DNA of 64,000 bases from Candidatus Acididesulfobacter guangdongensis (GTDB lineage Bacteria; SZUA-79; Acidulodesulfobacterales; Acidulodesulfobacteraceae), in the NCBI GenBank assembly GCA_004195045.1, contig SGBC01000001.1:496001-560000 (forward strand). The letters are read 5' to 3'. The notes beneath the pieces are model-generated. The model did not search any database, was not told where the DNA came from, and saw only the letters and a program-made list of their open reading frames with translations. Numbering within the stretch: position 1 is the stretch's first letter; every line of letters begins with the position of its first letter. Positions 36,559-44,128 of this stretch are shown one piece after another. The position numbers and the translations under genes were made by a program.

Positions 36559-36929
36559 ATCTCAATACCGTCCCGTTTTATGCTGTCTAATAAACTATCG
36601 GAGGCGTCTTTGGCGTCTACTAAATCCACTTTAAATTTTTTACTAAATCCTGAGGCAAAGGTTACCGCCTTAAAAAAATCATCATAGGGAATTCCCCGCA
36701 CCGCTATATCAATATCCGAACCTTCGATAAATTCCATGGTGGCTAACGAACCAAATAAAACGACCTTTTTTGCGTTAAAATTTTTTCTTAACCCGTTTGC
36801 TATTTCTTTGGCAACATTTTTAGCTTCAGTTTCTAAAATTTCTATTTGCTCAGGCTTAGGATGAAATTTATAGCCGAATGGATTATATGCACTTAATTCC
36901 TGAAATGTTAAAGAAAAAAAAGTTTTCAT
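36555..36929 (-). CDS. MNT-domain nucleotidyltransferase (antitoxin of HEPN/MNT pair)
   Basis: This 124-residue protein has the minimal nucleotidyltransferase signature VVLFGSLATMEFIEGSDIDI, i.e. GS followed by DxD, near residues 55-76. In HEPN/MNT modules the MNT protein neutralises the HEPN RNase, in some cases by AMPylation. The gene overlaps its HEPN partner by 4 bases, the usual arrangement, but the partner is frameshifted, so this antitoxin may be orphaned. The N-terminal ~40 residues have no recognised motif. Confidence 0.85.
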   Translation of the reverse strand: MKTFFSLTFQELSAYNPFGYKFHPKPEQIEILETEAKNVAKEIANGLRKNFNAKKVVLFGSLATMEFIEGSDIDIAVRGIPYDDFFKAVTFASGFSKKFKVDLVDAKDASDSLLDSIKRDGIEI

Positions 36930-37141
36930 TATACTAATATTAATATTAATAAAAAATATTTATACGATTTACCTTAAATTATTATAATTATATCATAATT
37001 TTATATAATATTTGAAAATATGATATAATCCAAAAGAATTGATATAATTAATAACAATAAGCATCAATAAGCATATTATTAAAAAGGGTTAAAAGAAAAA
37101 TCCAAGTCCGAAGGCTGTCCAGTTAAAGTCAAATTTATCTC

Positions 37142-37357
37142 GATAATCCTACGATAGACAATCTTCTCGGTGTTTTGCCGGTTCCGGAGTCGGATGTTGC
37201 GGAAGGCAGGCTCGAAACTCCACGGTTTTACGATGCTCTCAGGATGCTTTTGCAAGTCGCGGAAGTAGATTGTTTTATGCCTGGATGCCCGCCTGAGCCT
37301 AAGCAGATTTAGAAAGCTATCGAACTCATTATTTCGGGCGCCGCTCTGCCGTCCTAA
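37142..37357 (+). pseudogene. Fossil of an MvhG/HoxY-type hydrogenase small subunit (20-kDa family) C terminus
   Basis: The plus-strand frame reads DNPTIDNLLGVLPVPESDVA, then RFYDALRMLLQVAEVDCFMP, GCPPEPKQI, stop (TAG 37310-37312), KAIELIISGAALPS. The VDCFMPGCPPEP motif, with its cluster Cys, is characteristic of the 20-kDa/F420-non-reducing hydrogenase small subunit family. There is no start codon or upstream half. The TAG replaces a codon within the conserved helix. No other hydrogenase gene is in the window. It lies between toxin-antitoxin remnants on the opposite strand. Confidence 0.6.
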
Positions 37358-37395
37358 AAAATCAAACCTGCCCCGCTTTTAATTTTACGCAAATA

Positions 37396-37653
37396 TTACT
37401 GAACACCTTTTTCCTGTTTAACTCTTTCGTAAAGCCATATTTTGACTAATGCACCCCTATCTACGCCTATTTTCATTCTTATATCGTCTATTTCTTGAAC
37501 TAAAGATGCCGATACATCTATTGTAAGGCGGACTTTTTTGCCTCCGCGTGTTATAGCGGACTTAGAAATGTCGATAAGGTCGGTAATGTCTTCTCCTTCG
37601 TCGAAACGGCGGTCGAATTCTTCTGTGGTTTTAGCTAAAATATTTTTCTTCAT
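37396..37653 (-). CDS. BrnA-like (ribbon-helix-helix) antitoxin
   Basis: This 85-residue protein has the BrnA pattern: FDRRFDEGEDITDLIDISKS, then a ribbon-helix-helix domain (KVRLTIDVSASLVQEID, IGVDRGALVKIWLYERV). It would bind operator DNA and neutralise the BrnT RNase. Its start overlaps the 3' end of the brnT-like reading frame by 23 bases, the normal brnT-brnA order. The toxin gene carries a nonsense codon, so this antitoxin may be unpaired. Confidence 0.82.
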   Translation of the reverse strand: MKKNILAKTTEEFDRRFDEGEDITDLIDISKSAITRGGKKVRLTIDVSASLVQEIDDIRMKIGVDRGALVKIWLYERVKQEKGVQ

Positions 37654-37903
37654 ATAGTTTTACATCTTTTTTTCTTGAACGTCTTGCGGAAATAATTCTT
37701 ATAGCATCTCCTCTGATTGTAAAAATGACGGTCCATAATTTTCCCTTAAGTTTTCCTGTGTTAATAAATCTATTTTCTATGGGATACGGGGCTATAATTT
37801 CAACACGGTTTTCATCTAAAAATATATTTTTTGCGGTTTCAAAATCAATGCCTTGTTTACTTTTATTTGCGTTGCTTTTAGACTCGTCCTATTCAAAATT
37901 CAT
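37631..37903 (-). pseudogene. BrnT-like toxin with a nonsense codon at position 5
   Basis: From ATG at 37903 the frame reads MNFE, TAG (37891-37889), DESKSNANKSKQGIDFETAK and on to the end, about 90 codons, closing RGDAIRIISARRSRKKDVKL. This is the full BrnT fold, whose start is normally FEWDxxK; the TAG replaces the invariant Trp by one G-to-A change (TGG to TAG). No in-frame downstream ATG is positioned to restore the protein. The remainder of the frame is undisturbed, so inactivation looks recent. Confidence 0.8.
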
Positions 37904-38007
37904 AATATCATTTTTACATATTTTATACAAATATGCAACAATATCTGTGTATAATTATATTATATAAAAATTAAAAATGAATGTAAAATCTTACGGAAAA
38001 TCAAATT

Positions 38008-38307
38008 TTGTCGTATAATACGCACAATCCGTCTTTAAACAGGACATCCATTGGGATTTCTATTTTTTCTCGACCTCCGTGCTTGAACAATCGGAAGAAT
38101 TTTTTAGAAATGGTCGAAAATCATAAATCTAAAAATAATAGAAAAGTCGCCGTCATTAAAATAAAAATAAATAAAATTATCGGAAAAGAAAGACCGTAGT
38201 ATAATTGCCGGCTTGGCGAATATGAAAGCGTGTATGCATATGCGGCCAAACGAGAATATCGGCTTGTATTTGTCATTGCAAGAAATAATCAAAATATTGT
38301 GTACTGA
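38008..38307 (+). pseudogene. Degenerate small ORF, possibly RelE/ParE-like
   Basis: One frame runs 38008-38307 interrupted by TAG at 38197-38199. The second part, YNCRLGEYESVYAYAAKREY followed by RLVFVIARNNQNIVY, resembles the C-terminal strands of RelE/ParE-type toxins. The first part contains HKSKNNRKVAVIKIKINKII, and a better N-terminal frame (DFYFFSTSVLEQSEEFFRNG) lies in another phase at ~38055-38120. The family is not established. It is included because the decay pattern matches its neighbours. Confidence 0.3.
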
Positions 38308-38350
38308 GTTTTTTAGCTATAGAGTTTTTTCAGTTAACGAATATAATTAT

Positions 38351-39196
38351 TCATTTAAGTTCTTCCGCTATTTTTAAAAAATTGGATAAGGCTTTTGTCA
38401 TCAGAGTATCCCTCCTTTTTATAAATACCGTCGTCATTTTGCCTCTGCCGTCCGAAAGCGGTATTATTTTTAAGTTTTTGTATCCTTTTTCTTTTACGAC
38501 TGAGAGCGGCAGCATAGTTACCCCCATTCCTGCGGAAACGCAGGCAAGTATAGCTTCGATAGAACCAAATTCAAATATCTTATAAGAAAATATGCCGCAA
38601 CCTTCATAAAATTTTTCAAGCCTTCTTCTGTAAGCACATCCCTTTTTAAAAACCACTATATTTTTATCCGCTAAATCATCAACTTGTTCATTTGAAAGTA
38701 TTACAAGTTCTTCTTCGAATACGGAATGCTCTTCTATATCTGGATGTTCTACCGGACCCCCGACGAAGGCTCCTTCTAGTTCATAGCTTAAGACTTTTAA
38801 AAGCAATTCTTCCGTTGAACCGCTTACAAGTTTTAAAGAGGACATTGGAAAATTTTTATTGTAGGTTATAAGGATAGGCGGCAATTTCACGGCGGCGACG
38901 GTTTCCATAAAACCGACGGCAATGCCGGCATCGTCGCCTGATGTTTCTTTTACCGCTTTTTCTGCCTCTTTTTCGATATTAACTATCTTTTCAGCAAATG
39001 AGAACAATATTTTACCCGCAGGGGTTAAAACAATTCTTCTTCCAGTTCTGTAGAAAAGAGGTACTCCAAGCTCTTCTTCAAGCTGTTTTATTCTTGCCGA
39101 AACGTTCGACTGGACATAGTTAAGCTTAGCCGCAGCCTTTGTAATACTTTCTTCTTTCGCAGCCGCATAAAATATTTTTAAAATATTCAAATCCAT
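38351..39196 (-). CDS. LysR-family transcriptional regulator
   Basis: This 281-residue protein has the N-terminal LysR helix-turn-helix: LNILKIFYAAAKEESITKAA followed by AKLNYVQSNVSARIKQLEEELGVPLFYRTGR. The C-terminal substrate-binding domain covers ~90-280. It diverges from the cysteine hydrolase gene at 39461, the classical arrangement for a LysR regulator and its target. The 264-base intergenic region is AT-rich and would hold both promoters. The inducer cannot be inferred. Confidence 0.93.
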   Translation of the reverse strand: MDLNILKIFYAAAKEESITKAAAKLNYVQSNVSARIKQLEEELGVPLFYRTGRRIVLTPAGKILFSFAEKIVNIEKEAEKAVKETSGDDAGIAVGFMETVAAVKLPPILITYNKNFPMSSLKLVSGSTEELLLKVLSYELEGAFVGGPVEHPDIEEHSVFEEELVILSNEQVDDLADKNIVVFKKGCAYRRRLEKFYEGCGIFSYKIFEFGSIEAILACVSAGMGVTMLPLSVVKEKGYKNLKIIPLSDGRGKMTTVFIKRRDTLMTKALSNFLKIAEELK

Positions 39197-39460
39197 ATAA
39201 TATTAGTTCATTATATATTATGTTTAAAATGTTTAATTATATTTTAACTATCATCATTAAAAATGATTAATAATATCAATAATAATCGTTTGTAATAGCA
39301 AAGTCAATAGTATATCCTATATTAAGTCCATATTTAAAATTAATATTTTAAGAATAGTTTTTAGATTTAATTTTACAAATTTATAAACATTTTAACAAAA
39401 TCAATCAAATTAACAAATATGTTCATGATAATTACAGTGAACATTATACCAGGAGGGATT

Positions 39461-40006
39461 ATGAAACGCGCTATAATCGTTATAGATGTCCAAAATGAAT
39501 ATTTTACCGGTAAACTGCCGGTATCGCACCCTTCAGGCAGTTTTAACAATATCCTTAGAATTATGGATGCTGCAATGGAAAATAAAATAGCTACGGCGAT
39601 TATCCAAAATTCGGCAATATCTCCTGAATCCCCTGTTTTTAGAAAAGGAAGCTATGAATGGGAACTTCACCCTGAAATTGCAAAACGGCGCAGTGATATT
39701 TTAATAGAAAAAAACTTTCCCGACAGTTTTAAAGACACGATATTAGATAAATGGCTTAAGGACATAAACGCGGATACAGTTACGATAATCGGATATATGA
39801 CCCAGAACTGCTGCGATTCTACGGCAAGGAGCGCATTTCACCGCGGTTACGGCGTGGAGTTTTTGTCAGACGCTACCGGAACTCTTTCAGTGTCAAATTA
39901 TGCCGGTTCCGTTACTGCCGAAGAACTGCACAGGGCTATATTGGTAACTCAGGTGCGGTTTGGCAGGGTAATCGGAACGGATGAATGGCTCGCCAACTTA
40001 AAATAG
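39461..40006 (+). CDS. Isochorismatase-family cysteine hydrolase
   Basis: This protein of ~181 residues starts at the ATG at 39461, preceded by AGGAGGGATT; an upstream in-frame ATG at 39419 lacks a ribosome site. The core shows the catalytic Asp in AIIVIDVQNEYF, the Lys in IEKNFPDSFKDT, and the nucleophile Cys in IGYMTQNCCDSTARSAFHRG. Members hydrolyse amides such as nicotinamide or remove N-carbamoyl groups; the substrate here is unknown. It is divergent from the LysR gene and 56 bases upstream of a drug/metabolite transporter. Confidence 0.9.
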   Translation: MKRAIIVIDVQNEYFTGKLPVSHPSGSFNNILRIMDAAMENKIATAIIQNSAISPESPVFRKGSYEWELHPEIAKRRSDILIEKNFPDSFKDTILDKWLKDINADTVTIIGYMTQNCCDSTARSAFHRGYGVEFLSDATGTLSVSNYAGSVTAEELHRAILVTQVRFGRVIGTDEWLANLK

Positions 40007-40062
40007 CAGATTAACGATAGAAGACAAAATTATCGGAATTTATTATTGCAGCGAGGGTTTTT

Positions 40063-40980
40063 ATGAATAGTTTAAAGTTTATTATATTGATTGTGTTATC
40101 CACTGCGCTGATGGGGTCGGCTTTTTCAGTAATTAAAATGGGTGACATGTATGCATCACCTTTAATGTTTGCTGCGATACGTTTCATTCTGGCTGGACTA
40201 TTGCTGGCTTTCATTGTCGGATTTATGCGAATGCCTCATCCAAAACATCCAAGCGAATGGCTTTACGTTGCAGTGATTGGATTCTTTCAAACAACGGGTG
40301 TTTTCGGAGCTATTTTTTTGAGTTTGCGCACCATCACTGCGGGGGAATCCTCTATTTTAATATTTGTAAACCCTATATTAGTTGTTTTATTTAGTGCATT
40401 TATTGGCGTGCGGTATCGTTTGCTGCAGTGGATTGGGGTTATTGTCGGCTTTATCGGTGTAGTAATACTAATTGGATTTCACCCTTATTATCGAGTAGGC
40501 GTGTGGATAGCGCTATCTGGAGCGGTATTTTGGGCAATAACCACATTGTTGGTTAAGCGGGTGGCTAGTTTTATAAACATTTGGGTGCTTACCGCTTATC
40601 AAATGCTGATTGGAGGAATATTGCTGCTCTTTATCAGTGAAATTTTCGGGCATCCGTATGTGGTTTTTAATTTTTCATTTGCTTTAATTGTTCTTTGGCT
40701 TGCTATTATGAGTTCCATTGTGCAATTTGGAATCTGGTTTTATTTAATTCAGAAAAATAACCCAGGAAAGGTCAGTTCTTTTTTATTTTTAGTTCCGCTG
40801 TTCGGAGTTTTGTCTGGATTAATTTTATTAAGCGAACCAGTCAATTTGCAAATGATTATAGGCGGTTTTTTTATTTTGACAGGCATATTTCTTGTCAATA
40901 GACCTGAATCCCGCCGGATGTTACTAAAAAAAACAGAAATGGAAGAAAAAGCGGAAATGGAAACGGAAGGCAACCCTTAA
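40063..40980 (+). CDS. EamA/DMT-superfamily transporter
   Basis: This 305-residue protein has about ten hydrophobic segments in two EamA repeats (LSTALMGSAFSVIKMGDMYA in the first, SGAVFWAITTLLVKRVASFI in the second). It ends in a Glu/Lys-rich cytoplasmic tail. It sits on the same strand 56 bases after the cysteine hydrolase and may import or export the same metabolite. Codon use (more TGG, GTG and GCG than neighbours) looks somewhat different and may reflect acquisition. The substrate is unknown. Confidence 0.88.
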   Translation: MNSLKFIILIVLSTALMGSAFSVIKMGDMYASPLMFAAIRFILAGLLLAFIVGFMRMPHPKHPSEWLYVAVIGFFQTTGVFGAIFLSLRTITAGESSILIFVNPILVVLFSAFIGVRYRLLQWIGVIVGFIGVVILIGFHPYYRVGVWIALSGAVFWAITTLLVKRVASFINIWVLTAYQMLIGGILLLFISEIFGHPYVVFNFSFALIVLWLAIMSSIVQFGIWFYLIQKNNPGKVSSFLFLVPLFGVLSGLILLSEPVNLQMIIGGFFILTGIFLVNRPESRRMLLKKTEMEEKAEMETEGNP

Positions 40981-41084
40981 ATACATTGTTAAAATGCACT
41001 GATGTATAATGATATAGCAGGCTGCAATATTTATAGATTTATCAACTATATATTATAACAGTATTTTGCCAATTTTATTTTTGA

Positions 41085-41435
41085 TTAATTAAATTTTTTT
41101 ATGCTATAGCTTTTAATAAAATAATTAAATATAATAATTCTTTTTAGTATCATATTATAATAAATTTTATCTATTTCTGCCGAAATATAATGCCTATTGA
41201 ATTGTTTAGCTAATAATATTTCATTGCCTGGACCTCCAAAATGAATTAAAACTATATCCTCTTCTTTTGTGAAAGCCTTTAGTAATTTTTCCGTTAATCC
41301 AACCGATATCTGACATGAATGTATTGTTTTATCTTTCGATACATTTTTTACTAAGTTGTAATATAACCATGAATATGGCATTCTGCCTTTTGAACCGTTT
41401 AATATATTTTGTTTAATTCTTTTTATATTATGCAA
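41085..41435 (-). pseudogene. C-terminal fragment of a site-specific DNA methyltransferase
   Basis: This reading frame of 116 codons resembles the end of N6/N4 DNA methyltransferases: TIHSCQISVGLTEKLLKAFT corresponds to HP-q-p-x-L-x-x-lI-x-a-s. It is followed by IVLIHFGGPGNEILLAKQFN, equivalent to the VLDPFxGSGT motif I, with RHYISAEIDKIYYNMI after it. The N-terminal half with the (D/N)PPY motif is missing, and motif I is altered (IHFGGPG). It begins inside the 3' end of a truncated MazF-like gene, so the junction marks a rearrangement. Confidence 0.6.
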
Positions 41436-41539
41436 TAAACAAATTTTGAAATTACTAGGGCGGGGCGTCTTTTAGCCTGGCTCAAATCGGAAAAAGGGAA
41501 AGGCACTACGACAATATCGCCTTTTACAAATTCTGCCAT
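41423..41539 (-). pseudogene. MazF/PemK-like toxin, truncated
   Basis: From ATG at 41539 the frame encodes only 38 residues: MAEFVKGDIVVVPFPFSDLS followed by QAKRRPALVISKFVYCII, then TAA. The first ~31 residues match the start of PemK/MazF RNases (GDIVxVxFPFSDLS..K.RPALVIS). The rest of the fold, usually ~110 residues in total, is gone, replaced by the methyltransferase fragment. It overlaps the upstream antitoxin by 16 bases, the normal operon layout. Confidence 0.78.
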
Positions 41540-41718
41540 GCCTTATCTTCCTCCGGCTTCAGCCAGTCTTTTTTAAGAGAGGACTCGCTTAAAACGGAAG
41601 CTTCAAGTCTTTCCTGAACGGATTTTGTTTTCAAAAAATTCATAAAATCTAAAACCTCGTCAAGAAAAGGCTCCGGAAAATGCTCTATTTCATTTAAAAG
41701 TAATTCTTTAGTGCTCAT
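41524..41718 (-). CDS. Small antitoxin-like protein (DUF2281-type), partner of truncated MazF
   Basis: The start at 41718 is chosen because AAGGTGG lies just upstream; a longer reading from 41769 has no ribosome site. The 64 residues read MSTKELLLNEIEHFPEPFLD, EVLDFMNFLKTKS, and end SSLKKDWLKPEEDKAWQNL. This pattern is typical of small antitoxins encoded before MazF/PemK toxins. The toxin is truncated, so this gene is likely a leftover, though intact. Confidence 0.72.
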   Translation of the reverse strand: MSTKELLLNEIEHFPEPFLDEVLDFMNFLKTKSVQERLEASVLSESSLKKDWLKPEEDKAWQNL

Positions 41719-41900
41719 AATCCACCTTTTATCAAGATACTGTATATAGTTTATATTATAAAAATACAAAAATCAAAGTTATAAATTCGCCCATAAAAAA
41801 GAAAATGGAATTTAGTTCCAAATTTGGACAACCAAGATTATGGCACTAAATAGCTATACCGCTTCGTCATCTGGGTTGTCCTGTGTCCCAACAACTCGCC

Positions 41901-41920
41901 TGGCTGGGGGGGAGAAGGAT
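41901..41920 (-). repeat. Partial duplicate of the tRNA-Gln 3' end
   Basis: The 20 bases here (TGGCTGGGGGGGAGAAGGAT) match the first bases of the tRNA-Gln gene region at 41995-42012, with two extra G. They include the complement of CCA and the acceptor 3' strand. The rest of the tRNA is not duplicated. This may be a relic of integration at the tRNA 3' end (attachment site) or of imperfect excision. Confidence 0.55.
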
Positions 41921-41994
41921 GACTCCCTTCGGTCGTGATCTGCTTGAACTACTGAATATTTCAAAACACAGTTAATTTTGAACAGTTTTTTGAA

Positions 41995-42068
41995 TGGCTG
42001 GGGGAGAAGGATTCGAACCTCCGTAATGGGAGTCAGAGTCCCAGGTCCTGCCGCTAGACGATCCCCCA
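41995..42068 (-). tRNA. tRNA-Gln (anticodon CTG), CCA encoded
   Basis: Read on the minus strand, the acceptor stem TGGGGGA pairs with TCCCCCA, followed by discriminator G and an encoded CCA. The T-arm contains GGTTCGAATC. The anticodon stem TGGGA/TCCCA encloses loop CTCTGAC, giving anticodon CTG, with A37. A D-arm with AGCGG fits. It lies at the right border of the remnant-rich accessory region. Confidence 0.93.
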
Positions 42069-42425
42069 ATTTTTTGGTGCGGATTGATTTGTTATTTATT
42101 TATTTTGATTTATTTATTGCTGCTGCCTTTCTTGCCTTTGCCTGTAGCATTTCATGTATCTTATATAATAATACGCTTTGTTTTTTATTAATTGCGTATT
42201 CCACATATCTAATACATATCTACGTTGCATTTTATGCATATTATATAATATACCGATGTAAATCGCAAGTTTTTATTGAACATAAACTTGTCAATTTTTT
42301 TGTTAAAATTTTATGTTCTATTTCTGCCCTGTATATTTATATTATTTATATTGTTGTCGACATATCAACTAATTGCCGTCTACTGTTTATTTTGCAATGT
42401 TTATTTTTCAATTATTATTTAATGT
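42069..42425. promoter_or_regulatory. tRNA-Gln upstream region with candidate promoter
   Basis: No gene is seen. On the minus strand TTGCGA (42268-42263), a 17-base spacer and TATAAT (42245-42240) form a plausible sigma-70 promoter about 165 bases upstream of the tRNA. Composition is so AT-rich that the match is weak evidence. Confidence 0.35.
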
Positions 42426-42872
42426 TTATTTTCCGAAATATTTAAAAATTCCCTTTTTGCTTTTTTTTATAATAGGCTTATAGCTTTCAAGATTGGCAAT
42501 ATCTTCAGGCTGCTCAATCGAAACTATAATCCACGGCGGAGGCGTAATAATAGAACAGCTGCTTCCTCCAGACATTTTAGGATGATATATTTTAATTGTG
42601 TCAGGATTGTCCGTGGTATGTACATAAAACCATCCGCAGACCTCGTCAAGAACTCTGATTTCATCAGAACGTTCTTTTAAAAAAATACCTGCTTCTTCCG
42701 CGCTAATCTCCACTGTCGGCTCATCAATCTGTGTATAATTATAATACCAATTTTTATTGGAATTTTTTACCTTTTCTACCAGAAAATCTATTTGTTCCCA
42801 TTTTAATAATCCTGAAAAAGACAGCGTATCTATTTTCCATGTTTTACTATCCTTACTATTCTTGTTGTCCAT
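42426..42872 (-). CDS. Hypothetical protein, neighbour of AmrS
   Basis: This 148-residue soluble protein is not recognised. Its composition is normal for a globular protein: a Trp/Tyr-rich middle (NWYYNYTQIDEPTVEIS, CGWFYVHTTDNPDTIKIYHP) and a conserved-looking SGGSSCSIITPPPWIIVSIE stretch near residue 108, which may hold a functional Cys. The start is 35 bases downstream of the AmrS stop on the same strand, so it may be cotranscribed. No signal peptide or membrane segment is visible. Confidence 0.7.
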   Translation of the reverse strand: MDNKNSKDSKTWKIDTLSFSGLLKWEQIDFLVEKVKNSNKNWYYNYTQIDEPTVEISAEEAGIFLKERSDEIRVLDEVCGWFYVHTTDNPDTIKIYHPKMSGGSSCSIITPPPWIIVSIEQPEDIANLESYKPIIKKSKKGIFKYFGK

Positions 42873-42906
42873 ATTATTATATTCAGAAAATTATATAAAT
42901 AACAAA

Positions 42907-43950
42907 TTATTTGAAAACACCAAATATTTTATAACCGCAAAATTTACATTTGCCTTCGGACGTTATATTATTTTCAATTATATTATAACCGCTCCTTTCA
43001 ATCAATAGTTTTTTACAGGACGGACAATATGTATTCTCGAATTTTTCAGAAATTACATTGCCTATATAAATATAATTTAATCCGGCATTTTTGCCTATAT
43101 CATAAGCATTAGCTAAACTTTTTTCATTGGTGATATGACCGTCTTTCATTTTATATAATGGGAAAAATCTTGAAATATGCCATGGAATATCTTTATTAAT
43201 CGAATTAATAAAATCTGCTATTGATTTAATTTCTTCATCGTTATTATTATAATCATCAATTAATAATGTTGTTAATTCCAAATGAACACCCATCGCATAA
43301 AATTCTTTTATGGATTCCAAAACCGGTTTTAAAGTGCCGCCGCATACCCGCCTGTAACTCTCATCTTTAAAAAATTTAATATCAACATTTGCGGCATCGA
43401 GCAGACCTTTTGTTGCTTCTGCAGACTCGTGCGTATAATATCCGTTGGTTACAAAAATATTTTTCAATCCCGCCTTATGGGCAAGACGCATAGTTTCCAG
43501 ACTGTAATCAAAAAACACCGCCGGGTCCGTATATGTATAAGAAATAGAAGAAGCACCTGCAGTTAAAGCTTTTTTTATAATTTCATCAGGCAAAGTTCTT
43601 TTCATATTTTTAAAATAATTTAAAAATTCGTCATAATTTTCATCCCTGTATGTTTGAGAAATATCTGCATTCTGACATCCAAGACATCTGAAGTTGCATC
43701 CGGGGGAAGCAATAGAATACGAAAAACTTCCGGGTAAAAAATGAAAAAGAGGTTTTTTTTCAATCGGGTCAGTACTTTCTGCGACAATTATTCCGTAATT
43801 TATTGAGTATAGGCTGCCCTCTTTATTTGTTATAGTCTTACACACTCCAAGTTTATTTTCTTTGATTTTACATCTGTGGGCACATATCAGGCACACGAGA
43901 TAATCCGGTCCGTTTTTGAACAGACTTATCTTTCTTAAATTATCTTTCAT
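42907..43950 (-). CDS. amrS: AmmeMemoRadiSam system radical SAM enzyme (AmrS)
   Basis: This 347-residue radical SAM protein has its cluster motif within SPGCNFRCLGCQNADIS (CxxxCxxC). It is preceded by an N-terminal Cys-rich segment (CLICAHRCKIKENKLGVC) as in PflA-like proteins of this family. PLFHFLPGSFSYSIA precedes the cluster, and YTYTDPAVFFDYSLETMRLA plus FVTNGYYTHESA follow. A C-terminal zinc-like CPSCKKLL...CKFCG closes it. The family is linked to AMMECR1 and Memo proteins. An AMMECR1 gene is at 5961-6527, but Memo is not seen. The reaction is not known. Confidence 0.92.
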   Translation of the reverse strand: MKDNLRKISLFKNGPDYLVCLICAHRCKIKENKLGVCKTITNKEGSLYSINYGIIVAESTDPIEKKPLFHFLPGSFSYSIASPGCNFRCLGCQNADISQTYRDENYDEFLNYFKNMKRTLPDEIIKKALTAGASSISYTYTDPAVFFDYSLETMRLAHKAGLKNIFVTNGYYTHESAEATKGLLDAANVDIKFFKDESYRRVCGGTLKPVLESIKEFYAMGVHLELTTLLIDDYNNNDEEIKSIADFINSINKDIPWHISRFFPLYKMKDGHITNEKSLANAYDIGKNAGLNYIYIGNVISEKFENTYCPSCKKLLIERSGYNIIENNITSEGKCKFCGYKIFGVFK

Positions 43951-44128
43951 AATTATTTCCCAAATTATTTCCCATAATTATAATAAGCAGCCGTCTATTA
44001 ATATTTACAATCGTTTCTTATATCTGTTTCTTATATCTATTTATATATTTGTCTATATATTTATATTTGCCTATTATAATTGTCTATTATATTTGCCTAT
44101 ATTTATTAATTTCTATTGTTTTTTTATA

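Noticed and set aside
37142-37903. TAG read as an amino acid (recoding, e.g. pyrrolysine)
   Set aside because: Intact genes here, including topA, end in TAG, and TAG appears only inside otherwise decaying remnants, so it is a normal stop.
42240-42268. Confident tRNA-Gln promoter
   Set aside because: The hexamers fit but AT-richness makes chance matches likely and the distance to the tRNA is long; reported only as a weak candidate.
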